A stretch of 64,000 bases of DNA, from assembly GCA_041156125.1 (NCBI GenBank), contig JBEVTI010000027.1, forward strand, positions 8,482 to 72,481, read 5' to 3'. How positions within the stretch are numbered: position 1 is the stretch's first letter; the number at the start of each line of letters is the position of its first letter. The notes beneath the pieces are model-generated. The model saw only the letters and a list, made by a program, of their open reading frames with translations. It did not search any database and had not been told where the DNA came from. The stretch is from Paraktedonobacter carboxidivorans. Lineage in GTDB: Bacteria > Chloroflexota > Ktedonobacteria > Ktedonobacterales > Ktedonobacteraceae. The position numbers and the translations under genes were made by a program. Below, piece by piece: positions 1 to 6,686 of the stretch.

Positions 1-342
1 CGGCACAAACGGATTGATGTGGCGCGGATCTTTACCCGCGCGCTGCATAGCTTCACGCATTGCAGCCAGATCAAGCACGGCTGGCAGACCAGTGTAATCG
101 TGCAAAAGCACGCGAACTGGCATGAAAGGCAACTCAAACGCTTGCGCTGGCGCCGTTCCTGTCCAGTGAGCAAGCCCCTGGATAGTCTCAGGAGCCGCTT
201 CCTCAGCGCGCAACTGCATCTCCAGCAAAATTTTCACAGTCATGGGCAGACGCCCCACGTCACCCAGCCCCAGGGCCGGCAACGCGGCAAGCGCGTAATA
301 ATCCAATTCAGTTCCTGCTAAACGAGTACGTACTGCATCCAT
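1..342 (-). CDS. acnA: Aconitate hydratase A, N-terminal part (runs off the left edge)
   Basis: The reverse strand is open from an ATG at 342 to the window edge (114 codons). It reads like the start of AcnA: a 'DYYALAALPALG' segment, then 'LPMTVKILLEMQLR', 'ELPFMPVRVLLHDYTG', 'PAVLDLAAMREAM' and 'DPRHINPFVP', the order found in family N-termini. AcnA interconverts citrate and isocitrate with a 4Fe-4S cluster in the TCA cycle; the cluster cysteines lie outside the window. I chose the ATG at 342 over the in-frame ATG at 348 because GGAGG sits 7 nt before it and only 1 nt before the other. It is divergent from a GntR/FCD regulator about 315 bp away, which could control it (inference). Confidence 0.9.
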   Translation of the reverse strand, partial: MDAVRTRLAGTELDYYALAALPALGLGDVGRLPMTVKILLEMQLRAEEAAPETIQGLAHWTGTAPAQAFELPFMPVRVLLHDYTGLPAVLDLAAMREAMQRAGKDPRHINPFVP

Positions 343-587
343 GGGCATTCCTCCAGCAAATCGTTATCTGCTCTGATTACTGTAGACATTAAAGGATAAT
401 ACTCTGATCTCCTTAAGAATTATGGCGACACTAGCTTTACTATTTCAATAATAACATGCTCATCATAGCCAGGTCAACCTATTTTATTGACAGAAGTGTA
501 GACATTTTATGTTATCTGCTTAAAATTTTTCTAAGAGTGTGGACACAAAAGCAATTTTGTGGCAGAAGTGAGATGTACCAGACCTGC

Positions 588-629
588 TTGACAAAACGCA
601 AGCCAGTGTGAATACTATCTCGGTATTCA
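588..629 (+). promoter_or_regulatory. Candidate promoter and inverted-repeat operator of the GntR gene
   Basis: A TTGACA (588-593) is followed after 19 bp by TACTAT (613-618). Over the -10 lies a perfect inverted repeat, TGAATAC (609-615) and GTATTCA (623-629) with a 7-nt spacer. GntR/FCD regulators usually bind short palindromes and often repress themselves, so this is a reasonable autoregulatory site (inference). The rest of 343-657 is AT-rich, with two copies of GTAGACATT (about 382 and 496) and no gene. Confidence 0.4.
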
Positions 630-657
630 ATTTGAGCAAATCAAGAGGGGGAGCGTT

Positions 658-1407
658 ATGGAGGTCTCGATTCATAGTATCTTTGCCAATGTGCTGGAAC
701 GTTCGGCAAATCTCGATTCGCTGGTTGGCTCGATTGCCGAGTGGATCGGGCGCGCCATTATTGAGGGACGCCTGCGACCAGGAGACGACCTGAACTCGGT
801 CGCGCTCTCCAAACAATTCAAGACCAGCCGCACGCCTGTACGCGAGGCACTAATGCTCCTGGAAAAAGAGGGGCTGGTGACGATTCCGCCGCGCCGCAGG
901 CCCTATGTCACACAGATTAGCCTGCGCGAAGTGCGCGAGATTTACCAGGTGCGTGCCCATCTCTATACGCTGGTAGCCGACCTGATCGTCACCCAGGCAT
1001 CAGATGAGGCCATTCGGAAGCTCTGGGAGCATCAGGCATGTCTGGAGGACGCTGTAAAAGGCGACGATAGAGCCGCGTATTTCTGGGCCAACCTCTCTTT
1101 TCGGGCCACCGAGGCTGAAATTTGCGGCAACCAGCATCTTGAGCAAATGCTCAGTTCGCTCGGCCTGCGTATCCTCAACCTGCGCCATCAAACGCTGGCC
1201 TACCCCGGGCGCATGGAGCGTTCGCTTAAAGATCATATGCGCCTGATTCAGGCTTATGAAGAGCGCGACTCCCCGGTCGCCCAGGCCATCACAAGATCGC
1301 TTGTGCTGCGCGGCCTGGCCTCCATTGAGCAATCCGAGTGGGTCAGCGCAGCTGTGGAGCGCGAAACTGGCGAAGAAGCGGAAGAGGATAATGGCCAGGA
1401 CGAGTAA
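658..1407 (+). CDS. GntR-family (FadR/FCD-type) transcriptional regulator
   Basis: 249 aa. Residues about 20-90 form the GntR winged helix ('IIEGRLRPGDDLNSVALSKQ', 'TSRTPVREALMLLEKEGLV'). Residues about 95-225 are an all-helical ligand domain of FCD type, starting at 'LREVREIYQVRAHLYTLVAD'. The C-terminal tail is acidic. Such proteins are dimeric repressors that release DNA on binding a small metabolite, often an organic acid. AGGGGG lies about 8 nt before the ATG. The gene is divergent from acnA, so a link to organic-acid metabolism is possible but inferred only from position. The effector cannot be read from the sequence. Confidence 0.88.
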   Translation: MEVSIHSIFANVLERSANLDSLVGSIAEWIGRAIIEGRLRPGDDLNSVALSKQFKTSRTPVREALMLLEKEGLVTIPPRRRPYVTQISLREVREIYQVRAHLYTLVADLIVTQASDEAIRKLWEHQACLEDAVKGDDRAAYFWANLSFRATEAEICGNQHLEQMLSSLGLRILNLRHQTLAYPGRMERSLKDHMRLIQAYEERDSPVAQAITRSLVLRGLASIEQSEWVSAAVERETGEEAEEDNGQDE

Positions 1408-1416
1408 AATAACCTG

Positions 1417-1446
1417 TTGACAGGTAAGCAGACCTTACCATATGCT
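1417..1446 (+). promoter_or_regulatory. Candidate promoter upstream of the YbjQ-family gene
   Basis: TTGACA at 1417-1422 and TATGCT at 1441-1446 with an 18-bp spacer. The spacer contains the inverted repeat GGTAAG/CTTACC, a possible operator. It lies about 115 bp before the gene start, immediately after gntR. Confidence 0.4.
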
Positions 1447-1558
1447 AGCAAGCGTTGAGAAAGACATCTCTCAGCGCAAACAAGCGACAGGTGTACCCAG
1501 GGACGCGGGAAGCTCCGCGTACGGGCTCCTGAATAGTATCAAAGGAAAGCGAGGAAAT

Positions 1559-1918
1559 ATGGCTGATCCACGCAACGCCATGGACCTGAAACCAGGATAT
1601 CGCGGGCGAGCTTTTACTTCGGATCTCACTGGTCAGGAGTTCTGGCTGGTCGTCGATAAAGGCTTCCAGCCGATGGGACTGGTCATTGGCAACTGCATTT
1701 ACTCGATGGGCGCGGTACGCAACTGGCTGGTTGGCATTAAAAGCAACTTCCAGGGCGAAATCAAAGAATACTCCCAGTTAATGTACCAGGCCCGCGAACT
1801 GGCTCTGAGCCGCATGCAGTTCGAGGCCGACCAGTTGGGTGCTGATGGTGTGATTGGAGTTGATATTAACGTTGAATTCCTGCACAATAATGAATGGATG
1901 GAAGTAGTGCGCCGTTAG
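1559..1918 (+). CDS. YbjQ/UPF0145-family (heavy-metal-binding-domain) protein, 5' exon of a split gene
   Basis: The ATG at 1559 has GAGG 4 nt upstream; a longer reading from 1442 lacks a ribosome site. Unspliced, the frame stops at 1916-1918 after 119 residues. It carries the YbjQ pattern: 'GNCIYSMGAVRNW', a helix 'YSQLMYQARELALSRM', then 'ADQLGADGVIGVDINVEFL' and '...WMEV'. The family's conserved final strand (G-T-A-V) is missing here and appears in frame at 4364-4447, after the group II intron. True exonic sequence is 1559-1906; 1907-1918 already belong to the intron. Joined, the protein is 143 aa. YbjQ proteins form pentamers; their function is poorly known despite the 'metal-binding' name. 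Confidence 0.85.
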   Translation: MADPRNAMDLKPGYRGRAFTSDLTGQEFWLVVDKGFQPMGLVIGNCIYSMGAVRNWLVGIKSNFQGEIKEYSQLMYQARELALSRMQFEADQLGADGVIGVDINVEFLHNNEWMEVVRR

Positions 1919-2435
1919 AGGCGATTATGGAATTCCCGTGTAACACGGGGGAAGTTGGGAGCAAATGACTTCCAGGACAATGCCTTACTTAGAGGGGAAA
2001 CCCGAAAAGGACAAGAGCATGGCATTAAAGCGGAAACAGTTAGAAGGTATGTATGGCTGAGATCCGCAAGTCCTGTACGCATGGTGAGTGAAAAACGAAC
2101 CAGAGTTCGACCTGGTGGATATCCACACCCACCGCAACATACTTGAAGCGGTGACGCCGTAAGACATTGAGCGCGTATGCCAATGGAAATATGCAACTGG
2201 TCACTTCGGTTGCAAAACGCTCCCTACGGCGGAGGTTCGGCAATAAGCCGAGTGTGAAAGCACAGAATGTGGCACCTACACGTACTACACGTTCCATAAT
2301 TGTAACAACGGGATTGTCTATGGGACGCGAGTCCTACGACAACGGAACTCCCATAGTAGTCCGAGTCGGGGAAAGCCCGGCACATGGCAAAGGGGAGTAG
2401 GTATCAGGAGTTCAGAAGATACGGAGGCATGCGTA

Positions 2436-4259
2436 ATGCAAGACACCCAAGTATACCTGGAACTCATCCAAGAGCGAGGCAGAAAAGGTCTGCCACTAGA
2501 ACGAGTCTACAGGCAAATGTTCAACAAGAACCTGTACCTCACGGCCTATGGAAAAATCTATCGGAATGCTGGCGCCATGACACCGGGCACGCCGCAGGAA
2601 ACGGTGGATGGTATGTCAGAGGAGAAAATCGACACGATCATGGAAGCAATGCGACATGAGCGGTATCGATGCAATCCTGTGTGCAGGACGTATATCCCGA
2701 AGAAAAACGGGAAACCACAGCCTCCTGGCATGCCAACATCGTCAGACAAGCTGGTTCAGGAAGTGCTACGCTCCATTCTGAGTGCGTATTACGAACCCCA
2801 GTTCAGTGACCATTCACACGGCTTTCGCCCAGGCAGAGGCTGCCACACGGCGCTACAGGAGATCTACTACAAATGGCCGGGAACCAACTGGTTCATTGAG
2901 GGCGACATCTCAGCATGTTTTGACAGGTTAGATCATGAGCTCATTCTGGAAACGCTTCAGGAGAAAGTTCATGATGGAAGGATCATTCGTCTGGTCCAGA
3001 ATATGCTTGATGCAGGCTATATAGAAAACTGGAAGAGGCATAAAACACTTAGCGGCACGCCGCAAGGTGGAATAATCAGCCCGATCCTGTCGAACATTCT
3101 GCTCGACAAGCTGGACAAATACGTAGAAACGGTTCTCATCCCAAAGTACACCAGAGGTGAAAAGAAGCGGCTCAGCCCGGAATATCAGCGCATCCGAGGG
3201 CAATATTATGTTCAGCGGAAACGCGGAAACAGAGAAGAGGCCAGAAAGCTGCGCAAACACTTCCAGGCCATACCATCAATTGACACCAAAGACCCAACAT
3301 ACCGACGACTGCGCTACGTCCGCTATGCAGACGACTTTCTACTAGGGTTTATCGGCCCCAAGTCTGAAGCGGAAGAAATCAAAAGAGAAATTAGCAGGTT
3401 CCTGCAAGAAGAACTCAAGCTTGAACTCTCCAAGGCCAGGACGCTCATCACCAACGCAAGAAGTGAAAAAGCGAGATTTCTGGGATACGAGATTGGTGTA
3501 ACCCAGGCAGATGCAAAACAGCATGCAGATACCCGGAAAGCCGGAACTGTCAGCCGTAGAAGCAGCAATGGGCGAGCCAAACTTGGCATCCCAAAGGACG
3601 TGCAGGACGCATATAGCCAGAAATATATGCGCAACGGAAAAGCAGTCCATCGGCCAGAGCTGGAAAATGAGGGTGTCTTTGACATCATCACCAAATACCA
3701 GCTCGAATTTTGGGATATTGCCAACTATTACAAACTGGCCAGTAACATGCACACGCTCAAGTATCTCAAATGGGTGATGGAAATCTCACTCACAAAGACG
3801 CTGGCGAAAAAGCTGAAATGTTCAGTCAATCAGGTGTATGAGAAATACCGGGCAGAGATAGAGGCAGGCGGAAAAACCTATCAGGGGTTACGAGTGATCG
3901 TGCCCAGGGAAGGCAAAGACCCCCTTATGGCAACATGGGGAGGTATACCGCTGATTTGGGATATAAAAGCAACCCTTGAGGACCAACCCGGACAACTGCA
4001 TGGCAACGCCAGATCAGAACTCGAAAAGCGCCTTCTGGCGCGGGAATGTGAGCACTGTGGTGCCACAGACCACATCGAGGTCCACCATATTCGCGCTCTC
4101 AAAGACCTGCAAAAGTACACAGGTCGCGAGAAACCGGAGTGGGTTAAGATCATGGCTGCGCGCGTGCGCAAAAGACTCGTTCTGTGTCAGACCTGCCATC
4201 AAGATGTCACCTACGGGCGACCAATGAGGCGAGTCAAAGCTCAAGGAGGTCAACAATGA
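2436..4259 (+). CDS. ltrA: Group II intron-encoded protein: reverse transcriptase/maturase with HNH endonuclease
   Basis: 607 aa. The N-terminal half is the RT domain: 'PKKNGKPQPPGMPTSSDKLV', 'FIEGDISACFD' and the catalytic box Y297-A-D-D300 in 'RYVRYADDFLLGF'. The X/maturase and DNA-binding regions follow (about 370-520). The C-terminus is an HNH nuclease with two CxxC pairs (C538/C541 and 'LCQTCH') and 'IEVHHI'. So all three activities (splicing aid, reverse transcription, second-strand cleavage) look intact and the intron may still be mobile. The start ATG at 2436 has GGAGG 8 nt upstream. The ORF ends 13 nt before domain V, the usual domain IV placement. 'ltrA' is used as the family name. 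Confidence 0.95.
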   Translation: MQDTQVYLELIQERGRKGLPLERVYRQMFNKNLYLTAYGKIYRNAGAMTPGTPQETVDGMSEEKIDTIMEAMRHERYRCNPVCRTYIPKKNGKPQPPGMPTSSDKLVQEVLRSILSAYYEPQFSDHSHGFRPGRGCHTALQEIYYKWPGTNWFIEGDISACFDRLDHELILETLQEKVHDGRIIRLVQNMLDAGYIENWKRHKTLSGTPQGGIISPILSNILLDKLDKYVETVLIPKYTRGEKKRLSPEYQRIRGQYYVQRKRGNREEARKLRKHFQAIPSIDTKDPTYRRLRYVRYADDFLLGFIGPKSEAEEIKREISRFLQEELKLELSKARTLITNARSEKARFLGYEIGVTQADAKQHADTRKAGTVSRRSSNGRAKLGIPKDVQDAYSQKYMRNGKAVHRPELENEGVFDIITKYQLEFWDIANYYKLASNMHTLKYLKWVMEISLTKTLAKKLKCSVNQVYEKYRAEIEAGGKTYQGLRVIVPREGKDPLMATWGGIPLIWDIKATLEDQPGQLHGNARSELEKRLLARECEHCGATDHIEVHHIRALKDLQKYTGREKPEWVKIMAARVRKRLVLCQTCHQDVTYGRPMRRVKAQGGQQ

Positions 4260-4272
4260 CACTGATGCTAGA

Positions 4273-4306
4273 GAGCCGGATGCCGGGAAACTGGCACGTC
4301 CGGTTC
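4273..4306 (+). ncRNA. Group II intron catalytic domain V
   Basis: A 34-nt hairpin opening GAGCCGGATGCC and closing CACGTCCGGTTC with a GAAA-type loop. It contains the AGC of the catalytic triad and a bulge, as in other bacterial group II introns. It lies 57 nt before the intron end, leaving room for domain VI. Confidence 0.9.
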
Positions 4307-4363
4307 GGAGGAGGGGAGTCGGAAAAGTACCAGCAATGGCAACTCGTTGGCTTCCTATCCTAC

Positions 4364-4447
4364 ACGGCAATTGGGACAGCTGTACGCTATGTCGGCAATG
4401 GCCAGCCGCCCACTAATCAGGGTCGCGTCAGCGTCCCCACTAGCTAG
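4364..4447 (+). CDS. 3' exon of the YbjQ-family gene
   Basis: 28 codons ending in TAG, reading 'TAIGTAVRYVGNGQPP' and then 'TNQGRVSVPTS'. The GTAV motif is the conserved end of YbjQ-family proteins. Joined to codon 116 of the 5' exon it gives '...EWMEV|TAIGTAVR...' with no frame change. There is no start codon or ribosome site of its own, so it can only be expressed by intron removal. Confidence 0.85.
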   Translation, partial: TAIGTAVRYVGNGQPPTNQGRVSVPTS

Positions 4448-4483
4448 GCCTGGCAAATTATCTTCTCATTTTTAGTCAAGCAA

Positions 4484-4538
4484 AGAGAGAAACGCGCCGA
4501 GAATGGGCCAGGCCTGTTTCCAGCACGCGTTTCTCTCT
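4484..4538. terminator. Hairpin downstream of the split YbjQ gene
   Basis: A perfect 13-bp inverted repeat, AGAGAGAAACGCG (4484-4496) with its complement at 4526-4538. There is no strong U-tract, so termination is only likely. The remainder of 4448-4689 shows no gene. Confidence 0.4.
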
Positions 4539-4689
4539 GCCTGCGCGCCCCCAGGCAAAAGCCAGAGCAACCCGGCAGAATACTCGCTGGCAATTGATAG
4601 CCATAGGCGTGCAAATACTGGCTGAGTCACTACCCACACTTGCCACTACGTGTTTAAGAGAGGAAACTTGTTTGAAAGAAGGGAATCCT

Positions 4690-5382
4690 ATGCACAATAA
4701 ACACATCCGCTCGGGTTTAAGAATAAGTATGCTTGCACTCCTCGTGGCGTTGTTGGCCGCGTGTACTATGGGTATCACGCCTGGGACAAACCAGGGACAA
4801 TCCCTCACCAGCCCAACCGCTACTACGCCCGTTATGTCAACAGCTACAACAACTGCTACAGCGCCTGCGATACATACAACGGCAACAACGGCCACGCCCA
4901 GGCCCTCTGCAACTAAAACGCCCCAGAAGACCGCCACTGCTACACCTAAACCCTCTGGCTACGTCATTTCAACAGCCGCGGCTCAGGCTGTTTTTCAATT
5001 GATCAACCAGGAACGCGCCAGCCAGGGACTGTCCGCGCTGAAATGGAGCACGGGCCTGGTCAGAAGCGCGCATTTGCATAATCTCTGGATGCTACGGGAC
5101 AACAAACTCTCACATCAACTCTCTGGTGAAGCTGGACTGTTCCCACGCATTAACGCGCAAGGGGTCTCCGGGAGCATGGTCGCCGAGAACATTGGCTATG
5201 GCTGGGGTAACGCGGTCAGGGCCGCAGCTGGACTGAATACATCGATGTTTGCCGAAACACCTCCCGACAATGGCCACCGCCTGAATATTCTTTCCACAGC
5301 CACTATCGTAGGCATTGATGTGATTGTGAATACACATAACTCACAGGTCTGGCTGACTGAGGATTTCGCGCAGACCGCATAG
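4690..5382 (+). CDS. CAP/SCP-domain lipoprotein
   Basis: 230 aa from the ATG at 4690, with a purine-rich SD (GAAAGAAGGGA) just upstream; this start gives a proper signal peptide. 'MLALLVALLAAC' is a lipobox, so the mature protein is probably lipid-anchored at Cys22 or nearby. A Thr/Pro/Ala-rich linker of about 75 residues follows, then a CAP domain (about 100-230): 'LINQERASQGLSALKWS', 'AHLHNLWM', 'LSHQ', 'VAENIGYG', 'DNGHRLNIL', 'VWLTEDFA'. Bacterial CAP proteins are extracellular and of mostly unknown activity. The two histidines and Glu typical of the CAP cavity appear to be present (SHQ, AEN, NGHR). Confidence 0.87.
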   Translation: MHNKHIRSGLRISMLALLVALLAACTMGITPGTNQGQSLTSPTATTPVMSTATTTATAPAIHTTATTATPRPSATKTPQKTATATPKPSGYVISTAAAQAVFQLINQERASQGLSALKWSTGLVRSAHLHNLWMLRDNKLSHQLSGEAGLFPRINAQGVSGSMVAENIGYGWGNAVRAAAGLNTSMFAETPPDNGHRLNILSTATIVGIDVIVNTHNSQVWLTEDFAQTA

Positions 5383-5445
5383 GCTTTAGCAGCCAATTTG
5401 CCAGTTATTGTGGTTAGATGGCTGGTATCTCCCGGCAGAGATGAA

Positions 5446-5454
5446 TGCTATACT
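5446..5454 (+). promoter_or_regulatory. Extended -10 promoter of the class V PLP gene
   Basis: TGCTATACT, an extended -10 element 42 bp before the start codon, with no good -35. The same form precedes cysS (18092) and, as TGTTATACT, the sedolisin gene (16245). Confidence 0.5.
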
Positions 5455-5495
5455 TGGCAAAGAAATAGGTTTTAGTTCTTTGCCTGGAAGATAGG

Positions 5496-6680
5496 ATGTC
5501 CACTATGACATTTGACCTGCAACGCGCGCGCCTGGAGACGCCAGGGACTGCCCATGTGCTCCATTTCAACAATGCCGGTTCCGCCCTCACATCTCAGCCT
5601 GTGCTCGACGCCACCAGCGCGTATCTCCAGCGCGAGGCGCAGATCGGCGGGTACGAAGCCGCGCTCGAGGCTCACGAGGCGCTGGAAAATACCTACCTCG
5701 CCGTCGCCAGGCTGATCGGGGCCAAACGCTCGGAAATCGCCCTGACAGAAAGCGCTGACTCGGCCTGGAACCGCGCTTTCTACTCTATTTCTTTCAAACC
5801 CGGCGACCGCGTGCTGACCTCAAAGGCTGAATATCATAGTAACTATATTGTCTATCTACAAGCGCAAAAACGGCTTGGTATCACGATTGAGGCTGTACCT
5901 AATGACGAATATGGGCAGCTTGATGTCGCGGCCCTGCGCCAGATGCTCGACGAACGTGTCAGGCTTATCTCGGTCACACATATCCCGACCAGCGGTGGCC
6001 TGGTCAATCCCGCCGCTGAGATTGGCAAAGTGGCACGCGAACATGGCATCCTTTATCTGCTCGATGCCTGCCAGTCGATCGGCCAGATACCTATCAATGT
6101 CGAGACCATCGGCTGCGACCTGCTCTCAGCCACAGGCCGCAAATATCTGCGCGCTCCTCGCGGCACTGGTTTTCTCTACGTCCGCGAGACCATGGTGGAC
6201 CAGCTTGAGCCCCTCATTCTGAGCGGCTTCAGTGCCGAGTGGACTTCGCCAACCACTTACGAGGTCCATGCCGGGGCCAATCGCTTCGAGAACTTTGAAA
6301 GCAATAAGGCCGCCATGCTTGGTCTGGGGGTGGCCATCGATTATGCTATGCAATGGGATATCGCAGCAACGTGGCGGCGTATACGCACCCTGGCCTACAC
6401 CCTGCGCACCGGGCTTGCCGCGCTACCCGGTGTACTCGTCCACGACCGCGGCCTCGTCCAATGCGGTATTGTCACCTTTACCGTTGAAGGTCACGAACCG
6501 GCTGCTATCCAGCGCCTGCTCAGTGAGCAACATATCAATGTCACTGTGGCGTCACGCTCATCCACCCTGCTCGATCTCTCCGAACGAAGCCTGGAGAGCA
6601 TGATTCGCGCCTCAGTGCATTACTACAATTCCGAGGAAGAAGTCGCGCGTTTCTGCGAGACCATCGCGACTCTGGCATAA
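5496..6680 (+). CDS. Aminotransferase class V-fold PLP-dependent enzyme
   Basis: 394 aa. Cofactor landmarks are 'HFNNAGSALTS' near the N-terminus, 'SHIPTSGG'-like loop 'THIPTSGGLVNP', 'LLDACQSIGQ' (Asp contacting the pyridine N) and 'SATGRKYLRAPRGTGFLYV', whose Lys should form the Schiff base. The fold is shared by cysteine desulfurases, isopenicillin-N-epimerase-like proteins and C-S lyases such as EgtE. There is no clear catalytic Cys loop of SufS/IscS type, so a desulfurase role is less likely. Start ATG 5496 has GGAAG 5 nt upstream; ATG 5505 is an alternative. It is transcribed alone and meets the kinase gene tail to tail, 6 bp apart. Substrate unknown. Confidence 0.8.
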   Translation: MSTMTFDLQRARLETPGTAHVLHFNNAGSALTSQPVLDATSAYLQREAQIGGYEAALEAHEALENTYLAVARLIGAKRSEIALTESADSAWNRAFYSISFKPGDRVLTSKAEYHSNYIVYLQAQKRLGITIEAVPNDEYGQLDVAALRQMLDERVRLISVTHIPTSGGLVNPAAEIGKVAREHGILYLLDACQSIGQIPINVETIGCDLLSATGRKYLRAPRGTGFLYVRETMVDQLEPLILSGFSAEWTSPTTYEVHAGANRFENFESNKAAMLGLGVAIDYAMQWDIAATWRRIRTLAYTLRTGLAALPGVLVHDRGLVQCGIVTFTVEGHEPAAIQRLLSEQHINVTVASRSSTLLDLSERSLESMIRASVHYYNSEEEVARFCETIATLA

Positions 6681-6686
6681 TACCGT

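Larger units (their letters stand above)
1907..4363 (+). mobile_element. Complete group II intron with LtrA-type protein, inserted in the YbjQ-family gene
   Basis: The 5' end is GTGCG (1907-1911), matching the group II GUGYG consensus. The 3' end is AC (4362-4363), matching the AY rule. Between them lie about 500 nt of structured, poorly coding RNA (domains I-III), a maturase/RT/endonuclease ORF in the domain IV position, a canonical domain V (4273-4306) and a short domain VI. Total length is 2457 bp. The boundaries were fixed by two independent criteria: intron consensus ends and restoration of the host reading frame and its conserved C-terminus. Bacterial group II introns more often sit in mobile elements or between genes; here splicing is needed to make the host protein. 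Confidence 0.93.

Noticed and set aside
1442..1558. Longer N-terminus for the YbjQ-family protein
   Set aside because: The added 39 residues have no ribosome site and are not like the family. The ATG at 1559 has GAGG at good spacing.
1966..1974. ACTTCC (1968-1973) as the intron EBS1, pairing with the 5' exon end
   Set aside because: The pairing is possible but lies only about 60 nt into the intron, nearer the 5' end than EBS1 usually is. Not assigned.
1915..2400. Several short frames on both strands in the 5' part of the intron
   Set aside because: This is structured intron RNA (domains I-III); the frames have no ribosome site or recognisable product.
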